Numbered from the stretch's first letter, positions 17,164 through 24,818 are shown. The stretch is 64,000 bases of DNA from Streptomyces roseofulvus (GCF_039534915.1 NZ_BAAAWE010000001.1:6324001-6388000); one strand, 5' to 3'. Translations and numbers: made by a program. The notes: a model not told the origin generated them from the sequence alone.

Positions 17164-18152
17164 GGGGCGGGCCGCTGGGCACGTACGAGCACCGCGCCCG
17201 CCTCCGTCCAGTCGTACAGCACCGAACGGCCCGCCCTCCTGCGGCGTACCAGCCCGGCGTCGTGCAGCACCTTCAGGTGGCGCCCCACCGATCCGAGGCC
17301 CTGGCCCGTCAGCGCCACCAACTGGCTCGTGGACAGCGGCGCTTCCAGGCGCAGCAGCACCCCGGCCCGGGCCGGTCCGAGCAGCGCGCCCAGCGCCTCC
17401 GGCACCGCCGGGCCCGCCCCGTGCGCCAGAACCCCCGCGCAGGGGTAGACGATCGCGTACCGCTCGTCCCCCTCCCGCGTCGCGTCCCACGACACCCAGC
17501 CGGTCTTCGGCGTCACCGGCACGAGCAGCAGCCGGCCGCCCTCGACCGAACGCGGCGGATAGTCGCGGGCGTTGACCTGAAGCCTGCCGTTCCCCAGCCA
17601 CCGCATCTTCCCCGGGCACAACTCGTCCAGGGCGGCCGCCCAGCCGTCCCGCGCGAGCCGCGCGGTCCTGGCCGTCACGTCGGCCTCCATCACCCGGCGC
17701 CGCCGCGGCCACTCCGGCAGCACCGTCTCCCGCCACACCCAGGTCAGCAACTCCGCGAGCCGCCCCGGCAGATCACGCGCCGAGGCCAGCGGCTCCGGCA
17801 CCGGGCCGCCGACCGAGACCGCGAGGTCGGCCAGGGCCGCCGGCTGTCCGGTGGCGCGGACGACCGCCACCTCCTCCTCGAAGCACCGCTCGCCCTCGCC
17901 CAGCGGGGTCGGCGTGAGGAAGTCCGCGTTCCAGGTGGGGCTGATCGCCGCCCGCACCAGCAGCCCGTCCAGCGGCTCGGCCGCGATCCGCGCCCGGTAG
18001 GCCGGCAGGTGCTCCGCCAGCCACCCCCGCTCGCCCGGGTGCCCGGCCCGCCCGGCGTGCAGCGCCTTCAGCGCCGCGACGGTCTCGGCGAGCGGCGACA
18101 CCACGAACCGGCCGCCCGCGAGCGTGTCCGCCCCGATCCGCCACCACCCCAC
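17160..18152 (-). CDS. DUF5937-type ArsR-family transcriptional regulator
   Basis: About 330 residues. The N-terminal part has the DUF5937 look (GGRFVVSPLAETVAALKALHAG), and the C-terminal ~80 residues are an ArsR winged helix: LEAPLSTSQLVALTGQGLGSVGRHLKVLHDAG then VRRRRAGRSVLYDWTEAG. Cysteine metal sites of classical ArsR are not seen, so it probably senses a small molecule. The frame can start at GTG 18242, but that lies inside a perfect operator-like inverted repeat (18241-18266); GTG 18152 gives the family-like N-terminus and is preferred, with moderate certainty. It is divergent from an MFS exporter, the standard regulator-efflux pair, and its stop interlocks with the stop of the 16762 gene in one CTAG. 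Confidence 0.85.
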   Translation of the reverse strand: MGWWRIGADTLAGGRFVVSPLAETVAALKALHAGRAGHPGERGWLAEHLPAYRARIAAEPLDGLLVRAAISPTWNADFLTPTPLGEGERCFEEEVAVVRATGQPAALADLAVSVGGPVPEPLASARDLPGRLAELLTWVWRETVLPEWPRRRRVMEADVTARTARLARDGWAAALDELCPGKMRWLGNGRLQVNARDYPPRSVEGGRLLLVPVTPKTGWVSWDATREGDERYAIVYPCAGVLAHGAGPAVPEALGALLGPARAGVLLRLEAPLSTSQLVALTGQGLGSVGRHLKVLHDAGLVRRRRAGRSVLYDWTEAGAVLVRAQRPAP

Positions 18153-18240
18153 GCCCCGGCCCCCGCCCTGCCCGTCCCCCCGCTCGTGCCCCGCCTCGGC
18201 CCCGCCGCCCGAGCCTCGTCGCACGCGCTGCCCCGCGCCC

Positions 18241-18266
18241 ACTGTTTCGCGGTCCCGCGAAACAGT
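18241..18266. promoter_or_regulatory. Perfect inverted repeat, likely operator for the ArsR/MFS pair
   Basis: ACTGTTTCGCGG and CCGCGAAACAGT are perfect 12-bp inverted arms separated by TC. The element lies between the DUF5937 regulator and the divergent MFS gene (ATG 18302). Winged-helix ArsR dimers bind repeats of this size, and the position allows control of both directions. Confidence 0.75.
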
Positions 18267-18301
18267 ACCGGGGCGATTTCCGGCTCCGCAGAATCCCCGG
18301 C

Positions 18302-19534
18302 ATGTCCCTCTCCGTCTCCGAGACGCCCGCCCAGGCGGGCTACCGCGACCTGTTCCGCACGCCCGAGTTCACGCCCCTCTTCCTCGCCGGCTCCGCGCAG
18401 ACCGCCGCCCAGACGGTGGCCGGACTCGGGCTCGCCACGCTCGTCTTCCGCTCCACCGGATCCCCGCTGCTCAGCGCGCTCGCGATGTTCGGGCCCTCGC
18501 TCGCCCAGCTGCTCGGCGCCACGACCCTGCTCTCCGCCGCCGACCGGCTGCCGCCCCGTACCGCGCTGACCGTCGTCGCGGTCGTGTTCGCGGCGGGGAC
18601 GGCGGTCCAGGCCGTGCCCGGGCTGCCGCTCGGTGCCGCGTTCGGGCTGCTCGCCGTCCTCGGCGTCGTCGGGTCGCTGGGCGGCGGGGTGCGGTACGGG
18701 CTCCTCGGCGAGATCCTGCCGCGCGAGCGCTATCTGCTCGGCCGCTCGGTGATGAACATGGCCGTCGGCGTCTGCCAGATCGCCGGCTTCGCCACCGGAG
18801 GCGTGCTCCTCGCCGTGCTCTCCGCGCGCGGCACCCTGCTCGTCGGCGCCGCCCTCTACCTCCTCGGCGCCCTGCTCTACCGCGGCGGGCTCGCCGCCCG
18901 CCCGCCCCGCGCCGCCGGCCGGATCTCGGCTGCCGAGACCTGGCGGACCAACGCCCGGCTGCTCGCCGACCGGCACCGCCGTCTCCTCTACCTGGCCCTG
19001 TGGGTGCCCAACGGGCTGATCGTCGGCTGCGAGGCGCTCTTCGTGGCGTACGACCCCGGCCGCGCCGGCCTGCTCTTCGCCTGCGCCGCCGCCGGCATGC
19101 TCGCCGGCGACACGGTCCTGGGGCGGTTCGTGCCGGCGCGGCTGAGGGCGCGGCTCGCCGCGCCCCTCCAGGCCCTGCTGGCCGCCCCGTACCTGCTCTT
19201 CGCGCTGGGCACGGGACTGCCCGTGGTGGTGGCCGGCGCGGCCGTGGCGGTCTCCGCGGTCGGCTACGGCGCGAGCCTGCTCCACCAGGAGCGGCTGCTG
19301 GCGCTGGTCCCGGACGAGTCGAGCGGGCACGCGCTCGGCCTGCACGGTTCCGGGATGCTCGCCTGCCAGGGACTCGCCGCGGCCCTGGCGGGCGGTCTCG
19401 CGCAGCTCACCTCGCCGGCGACGGCGATGGCCCTTCTGGCGGTGGCCTCGCTCGCCGTCACCGCCGCCCTCACCGCGGGGCTGTCGAGCGCAGCACGACC
19501 GTCTCCTCGCACGGCCCGTCGGCGAACAGCTTGA
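18302..19534 (+). CDS. MFS transporter (probable drug exporter)
   Basis: A 410-residue integral membrane protein with about 12 hydrophobic segments in two halves. The N-terminus YRDLFRTPEFTPLFLAGSAQT leading to the first helix, and the PPRTALTVVAVVFAAG loop/helix after helix 2, are typical of the major facilitator superfamily. It is divergent from the DUF5937/ArsR regulator with a perfect palindrome between them, which suggests inducible efflux of a toxic compound or metabolite. Export direction and substrate are inferred from that arrangement. The last 65 bp (19470-19534) overlap the convergent HNH nuclease gene on the other strand. Confidence 0.88.
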   Translation: MSLSVSETPAQAGYRDLFRTPEFTPLFLAGSAQTAAQTVAGLGLATLVFRSTGSPLLSALAMFGPSLAQLLGATTLLSAADRLPPRTALTVVAVVFAAGTAVQAVPGLPLGAAFGLLAVLGVVGSLGGGVRYGLLGEILPRERYLLGRSVMNMAVGVCQIAGFATGGVLLAVLSARGTLLVGAALYLLGALLYRGGLAARPPRAAGRISAAETWRTNARLLADRHRRLLYLALWVPNGLIVGCEALFVAYDPGRAGLLFACAAAGMLAGDTVLGRFVPARLRARLAAPLQALLAAPYLLFALGTGLPVVVAGAAVAVSAVGYGASLLHQERLLALVPDESSGHALGLHGSGMLACQGLAAALAGGLAQLTSPATAMALLAVASLAVTAALTAGLSSAARPSPRTARRRTA

Positions 19535-20144
19535 GCGCCTCCATCTCGTCCTTGTCGACCGAGAGCCCCCAGCGCAGCTTCGTCCCCACCCACTCGCCGA
19601 CGTAGCGGCAGTAGGCGGCGTTCCCGTCGGGCACCCACGCGGCCGGGTCCTGGCCGGCCTTCGCCTTCTGGCTGCGGGCGGTGACCGCGACCAGGGTCGC
19701 CGCGGCGCCCTGGTCGTTGGCGTACTTCGCCCGGCGGGCCGCCGTCCAGCCGGACGCCCCGGAGGCCCACGCCTCCTCCAGCGGGACGAGGTGGTCGACC
19801 CGGAGCAGCGCCGGGTCGGTGACGGTCTGGCCGTCGTAGTACGAGGTCCACCGGCCGCCGGTGAGCGCGCAGCCGGTGCCGGTCGTGGGCGCCTCGACGG
19901 CCTCGGCGAGCAGCACCTCGGCCCGGGTGTCGCAGGCGTCGTCGGCGTCGAGGCCCTTGTCCCAGTGGGGGAAGGCGGACTCCTTGTACCCGGTGGAGTC
20001 CTCGGTGGCCTCGGCCAGTTCGGCCAGCGCGTCCGGGAAGAGCTGGACGCCGGCGGGGGCGGCGGGCACGGCGGGGGAGGGGGCGGCGAGCGGGGACAGG
20101 ACGAGGGCGAGCGGGGCGAGCCCGCGCATCAGGTTCTTGATCAC
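19470..20144 (-). CDS. Secreted HNH nuclease (GmrSD/DUF1524 C-terminal type)
   Basis: About 224 residues. The N-terminus after GTG 20144 (MIKNLMRG, a hydrophobic core, then an Ala/Pro-rich cleavage region) is a signal peptide. The nuclease core is LLRVDHLVPLEEAWASGASGW near the middle, where DH is the catalytic pair, followed by a KYANDQGAAATLVAV helix and YCRYVGEWVGTKLRWGLSVD. This arrangement is that of the secreted HNH nuclease proteins common in Streptomyces. Extracellular DNA or RNA degradation is the likely role. Four cysteines could form disulfides. Alternative starts are GTG 20177 and ATG 20129. Its 3' end overlaps the convergent MFS gene by 65 bp. Confidence 0.85.
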   Translation of the reverse strand: MIKNLMRGLAPLALVLSPLAAPSPAVPAAPAGVQLFPDALAELAEATEDSTGYKESAFPHWDKGLDADDACDTRAEVLLAEAVEAPTTGTGCALTGGRWTSYYDGQTVTDPALLRVDHLVPLEEAWASGASGWTAARRAKYANDQGAAATLVAVTARSQKAKAGQDPAAWVPDGNAAYCRYVGEWVGTKLRWGLSVDKDEMEALKLFADGPCEETVVLRSTAPR

Positions 20145-20262
20145 GTACCGGTGGATAGCGCCGGAGCGGGGGCGCACGGGGCCGAATCGCGGTGCGCTCC
20201 GCCGAGCGGGCGCGGATGTTCACCGCAGAAACGATGCGCTGTGTCCCCGTACCGGGGCATGG

Positions 20263-20306
20263 AAAAGAGCGCGGAACCAGGGACCGTAAACCTGGTTCCG
20301 CGCTCT
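20263..20306 (-). terminator. 16-bp perfect stem-loop with T-tract (minus strand)
   Basis: AGAGCGCGGAACCAGG (20266-20281) and CCTGGTTCCGCGCTCT (20291-20306) pair perfectly over a 9-nt loop. On the minus strand the stem is followed by TTTT, the form of an intrinsic terminator for transcription arriving from katA. It lies ~300 nt past the katA stop, so it would end a long 3' extension or a separate small RNA. Confidence 0.7.
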
Positions 20307-20316
20307 CGTCTGGTGA

Positions 20317-20367
20317 CCGCCCGGCGGGGCGAGGCTGGCGCGACAGGACGTTCGCACCGCCGGGCGG
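20317..20367. repeat. Inverted repeat with conserved loop, downstream of katA
   Basis: CCGCCCGGCGG (20317-20327) and CCGCCGGGCGG (20357-20367) are perfect inverted arms. The 29-nt loop contains GGCGCGACAGGAC and ends in GCA. The same loop core, enclosed by entirely different but equally perfect arms, occurs at 22165-22227 on the other side of katA. Confidence 0.7.
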
Positions 20368-20550
20368 AGTCGGCGGGCTCCCTCGCGGGGAGCGGGCGTT
20401 GGGACCGCGGCGGCTCCGGCGGACGCTTCGGCCGGTCCTTCCTTCAGGTCTGGAAGGGCGGCCTGGCGTCCTGGCCACCGCACTGGCTCGGAGCCACCGC
20501 GGTCCTCACGCTGTCCGGATCACCGGCCACCCCTCATCCGGGCCGGCGTT

Positions 20551-20600
20551 CCGGACGGCGTACGGCTCTGACCTCCCGTCAGGTGCCGTACGCGGTCCGG
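20551..20600 (-). terminator. Two-tier stem-loop terminator of katA
   Basis: Outer arms at 20551-20566 and 20585-20600 pair over 16 positions with one mismatch. An inner CTGAC/GTCAG stem pairs within the loop. The structure begins 14 nt after the katA stop codon and has no T-tract. Confidence 0.7.
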
Positions 20601-20613
20601 GGATCGAGAAGAA

Positions 20614-22071
20614 CTAGTCCTCGCGCAGGGCGCGGACGGCCTCCTCGACGCGCTTGCCGTAGTCGGCGTCGGCGGCGGCGAAGTGGGCGATGTTCTTCTC
20701 GATGACGTCCTCGCGGGACACCTGGGAGAGACCGCCGGCGATGTTGGCGATCAGACGGGACTTCTCGTCCTCCGACATCAGGCGGTAGAGCTCGCCGGCC
20801 TGGAAGAAGTCGTCGTCCTTGGTGTGCTGCGGGGCCGCGTGAGTGCCGGTCCAGCCGTGGATGGCGAGCGGCGCGGAGAGCGGCGTGCCGGTCTGGGCCG
20901 GGCCCTGGTACGAGTTGGGCTCGTAGTTCTTGTCGTACCGCGAGCCGTTGCGGGTCGCCATGAGGCCGTCGCGGCCGTAGTTCTCGGCGACGGTCGCCTT
21001 GGGGGCGTTCACCGGGAGCTGGGTGTGGTTGACGCCGAGGCGGTAGCGGTGGGCGTCCGCGTAGGCGAAGAGGCGGCCCTGGAGCATCTTGTCCGGCGAG
21101 GGGCCGATGCCCGGGACGAAGTTGTTCGGGGAGAACGCGGCCTGCTCGACCTCGGCGAAGACGTTGTCCGGGTTGCGGTCGAGGACCATCCGGCCGACCC
21201 GCTGGAGCGGGTAGTCGGCGTGCGGCCACACCTTGGTGAGGTCGAACGGGTTGAAGCGGTAGTCGGCGGCCTCGGCGGCCGGCATGACCTGCACGTACAG
21301 GGTCCAGGACGGGTTCACGCCGCGCTCGATGGCCTGGAGCAGGTCCGTCTGGTGCGAGTTGGCGTCCTTGCCGACGAGCTCGGCGGCCTGCTCGGAGGAG
21401 AGCGAGCGGATGCCCTGGTTCGTCTTGAAGTGGTACTTGACGAAGAACGCCTCGCCCGCCTCGTTGGTCCACTGGTAGGTGTGCGAGCCGTAGCCGTTCA
21501 TGTGACGGTACGAGGCCGGGATGCCGCGGTCGCCCATGAGCCAGGTGATCTGGTGGGTGGCCTCGGGGGCGTGCGCCCAGAAGTCCCAGACGTTGTCCGG
21601 CTCCTGCTTGCCCGTGAAGGGGTCGCGCTTCTGGGAGTGGATGAAGTCGGGGAACTTGATCGGGTCCTTGATGAAGAACACCGGGGTGTTGTTGCCGACG
21701 AGGTCGTAGTTGCCCTCCTCGGTGTAGAACTTCACCGCGAAGCCGCGCGGGTCGCGGACCGCGTCCGCGCCGCCGAGCGAGTCGGCCACGGTGGAGAAGC
21801 GGATGAACAGCTCCGTCTTCTTGCCCACCTGGGAGAGGAAGTCGGCCTTGGTGTACGCGGTGACGTCGTCGGTCACCTCGAAGTAGCCGTACGCGCCGGA
21901 GCCGCGGGCGTGCACCACGCGCTCCGGGATCCGCTCACGGTTGAAGCGCGCGAGCTTCTCCAGCAGGTGCTGGTCCTGGAGGAGGAGAGGGCCACCGACG
22001 CCGGCGGTGGCGGAGTTCTGGTTGTCGGCGACGGGGGCGCCGGACTCGGTCGTAAGCACGCGCTTCGACAT
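20614..22071 (-). CDS. katA: Catalase (monofunctional, small-subunit type)
   Basis: A 485-residue clade-3-type catalase, converting two H2O2 to water and O2 in the cytoplasm. The distal catalytic His is in RVVHARGSGA (H54) and the Asn in LVGNNTPVFF (N127), the same numbering as the classical bacterial enzyme. The proximal haem-ligating Tyr lies in RLFAYADAHRYRLG. Length is standard. Its promoter carries a palindrome almost identical to that of the uraD operon, so the enzyme probably serves to remove peroxide released by uricase. It is on the same strand as hyi-glxR upstream, but has its own promoter and is separated from glxR by 187 bp containing a large inverted repeat. A two-tier terminator follows. 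Confidence 0.97.
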   Translation of the reverse strand: MSKRVLTTESGAPVADNQNSATAGVGGPLLLQDQHLLEKLARFNRERIPERVVHARGSGAYGYFEVTDDVTAYTKADFLSQVGKKTELFIRFSTVADSLGGADAVRDPRGFAVKFYTEEGNYDLVGNNTPVFFIKDPIKFPDFIHSQKRDPFTGKQEPDNVWDFWAHAPEATHQITWLMGDRGIPASYRHMNGYGSHTYQWTNEAGEAFFVKYHFKTNQGIRSLSSEQAAELVGKDANSHQTDLLQAIERGVNPSWTLYVQVMPAAEAADYRFNPFDLTKVWPHADYPLQRVGRMVLDRNPDNVFAEVEQAAFSPNNFVPGIGPSPDKMLQGRLFAYADAHRYRLGVNHTQLPVNAPKATVAENYGRDGLMATRNGSRYDKNYEPNSYQGPAQTGTPLSAPLAIHGWTGTHAAPQHTKDDDFFQAGELYRLMSEDEKSRLIANIAGGLSQVSREDVIEKNIAHFAAADADYGKRVEEAVRALRED

Positions 22072-22108
22072 GGTGGCCTTTCCGTACGGATGCTGCTGAC
22101 TGCGGTGG

Positions 22109-22149
22109 AGCGTAAGTTCGCCTCGAACACAGCGTCAACAGTTTGTTGA
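22109..22149 (-). promoter_or_regulatory. katA promoter with overlapping type-B operator
   Basis: On the minus strand, -35 TTGACG (22138-22133) and -10 TACGCT (22114-22109) are 18 bp apart. The palindrome TCAACAGTTTGTTGA (22135-22149; perfect 6-bp arms) overlaps the -35 box. Read with the gene, the site is TTTTCAACAAACTGTTGACG, one base different from the uraD promoter. A second inverted repeat, GTTCG-CCT-CGAAC (22116-22128), fills the -35/-10 spacer. Confidence 0.72.
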
Positions 22150-22164
22150 AAATGAAGTGGGGTG

Positions 22165-22227
22165 TTCCGGTCGGCGGCGGCGCCTTGGGCGCGACAGGAC
22201 AGGTGTCAGCACCGCCGCCGACCGGAA
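22165..22227. repeat. 16-bp perfect inverted repeat with conserved loop, upstream of katA
   Basis: TTCCGGTCGGCGGCGG (22165-22180) and CCGCCGCCGACCGGAA (22212-22227) pair perfectly around a 31-nt loop containing GGCGCGACAGGAC and ending in GCA. It lies after the glxR stop and before the katA promoter on the minus strand, so it may terminate hyi-glxR. The loop core matches that of the hairpin at 20317-20367. Confidence 0.72.
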
Positions 22228-22258
22228 ATCTGGGGCCCCGCCGAGGCGGGGCGTCGGC

Positions 22259-23152
22259 TCAGACCTGCGCGCCGGAGAGGCGCTCGACGGCGCGGAGCAG
22301 GGCCGAGTGGTCCAGGCCGCCGTCACCCTGCGCGCGCAGCGAGGCGACGAGCTGGGCGACCACGGCGCCGACCGGGAGGGCCGCGCCGACGTTGCGGGCG
22401 GCGTCGGTCACGATGCCCATGTCCTTGTGGTGCAGGTCGATCCGGAAGCCGGGCTTGAAGTCCCGGTTCAGGAAGTTGTCCTTCTTGCGGGTCAGCACCG
22501 TGGAGCCGGCCAGACCGCCGTTGAGGACGTCGAGGGCGGCGTTGAGGTCCACGCCGGACTTCTCCAGGAAGACCACGGCCTCGGCGCAGGCCTGGATGTT
22601 CACGGCGACGATGAGCTGGTTGGCCGCCTTGACCGTCTGGCCGGAGCCGTGCGGGCCGCAGAGGACGATGACCTTGCCGAGCGCCTCCAGGATCGGGAGG
22701 GCCTCGTCGAAGTCGGCCTGCTCGCCGCCGACCATGATGGAGAGCACGGCCTCGATGGCGCCGGCCTCGCCGCCGGAGACGGGGGCGTCGATGACGCGGA
22801 TGCCCTTCTCCTTGGCGTTCTTCGCCAGGTCGACCGAGGTCTGCGGGGTGATCGACGACATGTCGACGATCAGCGCGCCCTGCTTGGCGTTCTCCAGGAT
22901 GCCCTCGGGGCCGTAGGAGATCGCCTCGACCTGCGGGGAGGCGGGCACCATCGTGATGATCACGTCGGCGTCCTCGACGGCCTCGGCGATCGAGCCGGCC
23001 GCGGTGCCGCCGGCGGCGGCCAGGCGGTCCAGCTTGTCCTGCTCCAGGGTGAAGCCGGTGACCGAGTAGCCGGCCTTGATCAGGTTCTCGGACATGGGGG
23101 AGCCCATGATGCCGAGGCCGATCCACGCGATCTTGGGAAGGTTGCTGCTCAT
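22259..23152 (-). CDS. glxR: 2-hydroxy-3-oxopropionate (tartronate semialdehyde) reductase
   Basis: A 297-residue beta-hydroxyacid dehydrogenase. The N-terminal Rossmann motif is WIGLGIMGSPMSENLIKAG (residues 10-28), the substrate-binding segment is DAPVSGGEAGA near residue 122, and the catalytic Lys is in GSGQTVKAANQLIV near residue 170. It reduces tartronate semialdehyde, the Gcl product, to D-glycerate with NAD(P)H. ATG 23152 is 47 bp after the hyi stop, so hyi-glxR form an operon driven by the operator-controlled hyi promoter. Gcl itself is 6 kb away but has the same operator arrangement. Confidence 0.95.
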   Translation of the reverse strand: MSSNLPKIAWIGLGIMGSPMSENLIKAGYSVTGFTLEQDKLDRLAAAGGTAAGSIAEAVEDADVIITMVPASPQVEAISYGPEGILENAKQGALIVDMSSITPQTSVDLAKNAKEKGIRVIDAPVSGGEAGAIEAVLSIMVGGEQADFDEALPILEALGKVIVLCGPHGSGQTVKAANQLIVAVNIQACAEAVVFLEKSGVDLNAALDVLNGGLAGSTVLTRKKDNFLNRDFKPGFRIDLHHKDMGIVTDAARNVGAALPVGAVVAQLVASLRAQGDGGLDHSALLRAVERLSGAQV

Positions 23153-23199
23153 GGTGAGGGTGCCTCTCAGAACAAGGTCGTACGGGGAGGGGGCCTGCG

Positions 23200-24033
23200 T
23201 CAGCGGGCCGGGCGGGCCTCGGAGGCGAGCCACTCGAAGGACGCGGCGGCGTCGGCGGCCTTGTACTCCAGGCCCACGAAGCCGTCGTAACCGGCCTTCC
23301 TCAGCTCGTCGAGGAGCTGCTCCAGCGGCAGTTCGCCGGTGCCCGGGGCGCCGCGGCCCGGCATGTCCGCGATCTGGACGTGACCGGTCTTCGCCGCGTA
23401 CCGCGCGATGACGTCGCTGACGTCCTCGCCGTTCATGGCCAGGTGGTAGATGTCGAGGAGGAACTTGGCGTTGCCGAGCCCGGTGGCCTCGTTCACCTTG
23501 TCCACGACCTCGATCGCGGAGGGGGCGCTCACCAGCGGGTAGAGCGGCGACTCCGGCTTGTTCAGGGTCTCGATCAGCAGGATCGCGCCGACGCGGTCGG
23601 CGGCGCGGGCGGCCAGGACCAGGTTCTCCAGGGCGAGGGCGTCCTGGACCTCCGGGTCGACGCCCTCCACGCGGTTGCCGTAGAGCGCGTTGAGCGCCTT
23701 GCAGCCGACCGAGGCGGCGAAGTCCGCGGCGATGTCGATGTTGGCCTTGAAGCGGTCGGACTCCTCGCCCGGGACCGAGACCGCGCCGCGGTCCGGGCCG
23801 GGGAGCTGTCCGGCGTAGAAGTTCAGGCCCACCAGCTGGGTGCCGGCGTCCTCCAGGGCTTTCCTGAGGGCGTCGAGCTCGCTCTGCTCGGGGGTGGCGG
23901 TGTCGATCCAGGGCCACCACAGCTCGACCGCGGTGAAGCCGGCCGCGGCGGCGGCCGCGGGGCGCTCCAGGAGCGGGAGTTCCGTGAAGAGGATCGACAG
24001 GTTCACATCGAAGCGCTGGTCCGAGTATCCCAT
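23200..24033 (-). CDS. hyi: Hydroxypyruvate isomerase (AP-endonuclease family 2 TIM barrel)
   Basis: A 277-residue xylose-isomerase-like TIM barrel. The start RFDVNLSILFTELPLLERPAA is the typical Hyi N-terminus. Glutamates expected at the metal/substrate site are seen in LLIETLNKPES and in the C-terminal FVGLEYKAA, with DIYHLAMNGED between. It interconverts hydroxypyruvate and tartronate semialdehyde, linking serine-type C3 compounds to the glyoxylate route. It is first in the hyi-glxR operon. AAGGAG lies upstream of ATG 24033 and partly overlaps the proximal operator, so repressor binding could also affect the leader. Confidence 0.93.
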   Translation of the reverse strand: MGYSDQRFDVNLSILFTELPLLERPAAAAAAGFTAVELWWPWIDTATPEQSELDALRKALEDAGTQLVGLNFYAGQLPGPDRGAVSVPGEESDRFKANIDIAADFAASVGCKALNALYGNRVEGVDPEVQDALALENLVLAARAADRVGAILLIETLNKPESPLYPLVSAPSAIEVVDKVNEATGLGNAKFLLDIYHLAMNGEDVSDVIARYAAKTGHVQIADMPGRGAPGTGELPLEQLLDELRKAGYDGFVGLEYKAADAAASFEWLASEARPAR

Positions 24034-24048
24034 GAGGGGCGGCGCTCC

Positions 24049-24084
24049 TTCCGTATTGCGGAAGTCGTTTTCTGTCTGACGGAA
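24049..24084. promoter_or_regulatory. Tandem type-A operators of hyi-glxR (probable AllR sites)
   Basis: TTCCGTATTGCGGAA (24049-24063, perfect 5-bp arms) and TTCTGTCTGACGGAA (24070-24084) start 21 bp apart, as in front of gcl. They lie just downstream of the -10 box on the minus strand. Confidence 0.72.
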
Positions 24085-24113
24085 GGTTGCCGGGCGGGCG
24101 CCTGACTTGTCAA
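24084..24113 (-). promoter_or_regulatory. hyi-glxR promoter (-35 TTGACA, -10 CAACCT)
   Basis: On the minus strand TTGACA (24113-24108) and CAACCT (24089-24084) are 18 bp apart. The -35 hexamer is a perfect consensus. The promoter runs straight into the paired operators. Confidence 0.6.
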
Positions 24114-24170
24114 GAGGTCCCCGCAGGTCCGGGGCTCCCCAGCGGCTCGAACGGCCCGTAGCGTGGGGGC

Positions 24171-24434
24171 ATGGTGCGTTTGAGAGTGGAGTTCACGACC
24201 GAGCCGTTCGACCTCGACGAGGCGCCGGCGCACGCGGTCGTGGCTCGTGAGGTCATCCAGTCGGCCGAACTGGACGCCGTCGACGTCGGCCCCTTCGGCA
24301 ACACCGCGGAAGGCGGCGCCGACGCCGTGCTCACCGCCGTCGACGAGCTGCTGCGCAAGGCGCTCGGTGCCGGTGCCACCCGGGTCTCGCTCCAGGTCAA
24401 CGTGATCGGTGAGGGCGGGGAGGACGCGAAGTGA
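24171..24434 (+). CDS. Conserved small protein, 87 aa, coupled to an HTH gene
   Basis: An 87-residue acidic protein with a ferredoxin-like alternation of strands and helices: MVRLRVEFTTEPF, then VVAREVIQSA, DAVLTAVDELLRKAL and a final RVSLQVNVIGE strand. This weakly recalls YkoF/thiamine-binding (DUF77-type) folds, but the match is not convincing. The stop overlaps the GTG of the following HTH gene (GTGA), so the two are translationally coupled and their products may act together. ATG 24171 follows a TAGCGT hexamer by ~10 nt without a Shine-Dalgarno, suggesting a leaderless transcript. Function unknown. Confidence 0.72.
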   Translation: MVRLRVEFTTEPFDLDEAPAHAVVAREVIQSAELDAVDVGPFGNTAEGGADAVLTAVDELLRKALGAGATRVSLQVNVIGEGGEDAK

Positions 24435-24799
24435 CCGAGCATCCCTTGGCGGCGGCGGTGAAGCCGCTGGTCGACGCGATGGGCGCGGAGCTGGTGGAGC
24501 CCGGCCAGGCGGCGGCGGACGACGTCGTCCTGTCCTGGGAGGGCGAGGACGTCCTCGCCGTGCGGCTGCCGCAGCTCTCCGACTCGCTGGACCACATCCT
24601 CGCGGCGATGGAGCGGCGGCACGGGATGCCGCTGTCGGAGCTCGACCGGAAGAGCAAGCAGGAGGTGGTCCGCGTCCTGGAGGCCCGTGGCGCCTTCTCG
24701 GTGCGGCACGGGGTGGAGACCGTGGCGGGGGCACTCGGTGTCAGCCGCTTCACCGTCTACAACTACCTGAACAGGGAAAACGCCTCCAAGAACGCGTAG
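24431..24799 (+). CDS. Helix-turn-helix domain protein upstream of the urate operon
   Basis: A 122-residue protein. The C-terminal ~45 residues hold a Fis/PucR-like helix-turn-helix: VVRVLEARGAFSVRHG, VETVAGALGVSRFTVYNYLNR. The N-terminal ~75 residues, with a VVLSWEGEDVLAVRLP beta hairpin, form a separate unrecognised domain. The GTG 24431 start overlaps the upstream stop. It is followed by a good intrinsic terminator and then by the uraD promoter. The position directly before the urate genes, in the same orientation, makes it a candidate regulator of purine catabolism, perhaps acting on the type-B palindromes. That role is inferred from location alone. Confidence 0.82.
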   Translation: MTEHPLAAAVKPLVDAMGAELVEPGQAAADDVVLSWEGEDVLAVRLPQLSDSLDHILAAMERRHGMPLSELDRKSKQEVVRVLEARGAFSVRHGVETVAGALGVSRFTVYNYLNRENASKNA

Positions 24800-24818
24800 T
24801 TGATCAAGAGCAGCCACC

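Larger units (their letters stand above)
20145..20613. other. Gene-free 469-bp stretch with three strong stem-loops
   Basis: No convincing gene is present between the HNH nuclease and katA. The stretch contains stem-loops at 20266-20306, 20317-20367 and 20551-20600, listed separately. All could form in a minus-strand transcript running out of katA. The remaining sequence is unremarkable GC-rich spacer. Confidence 0.7.
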
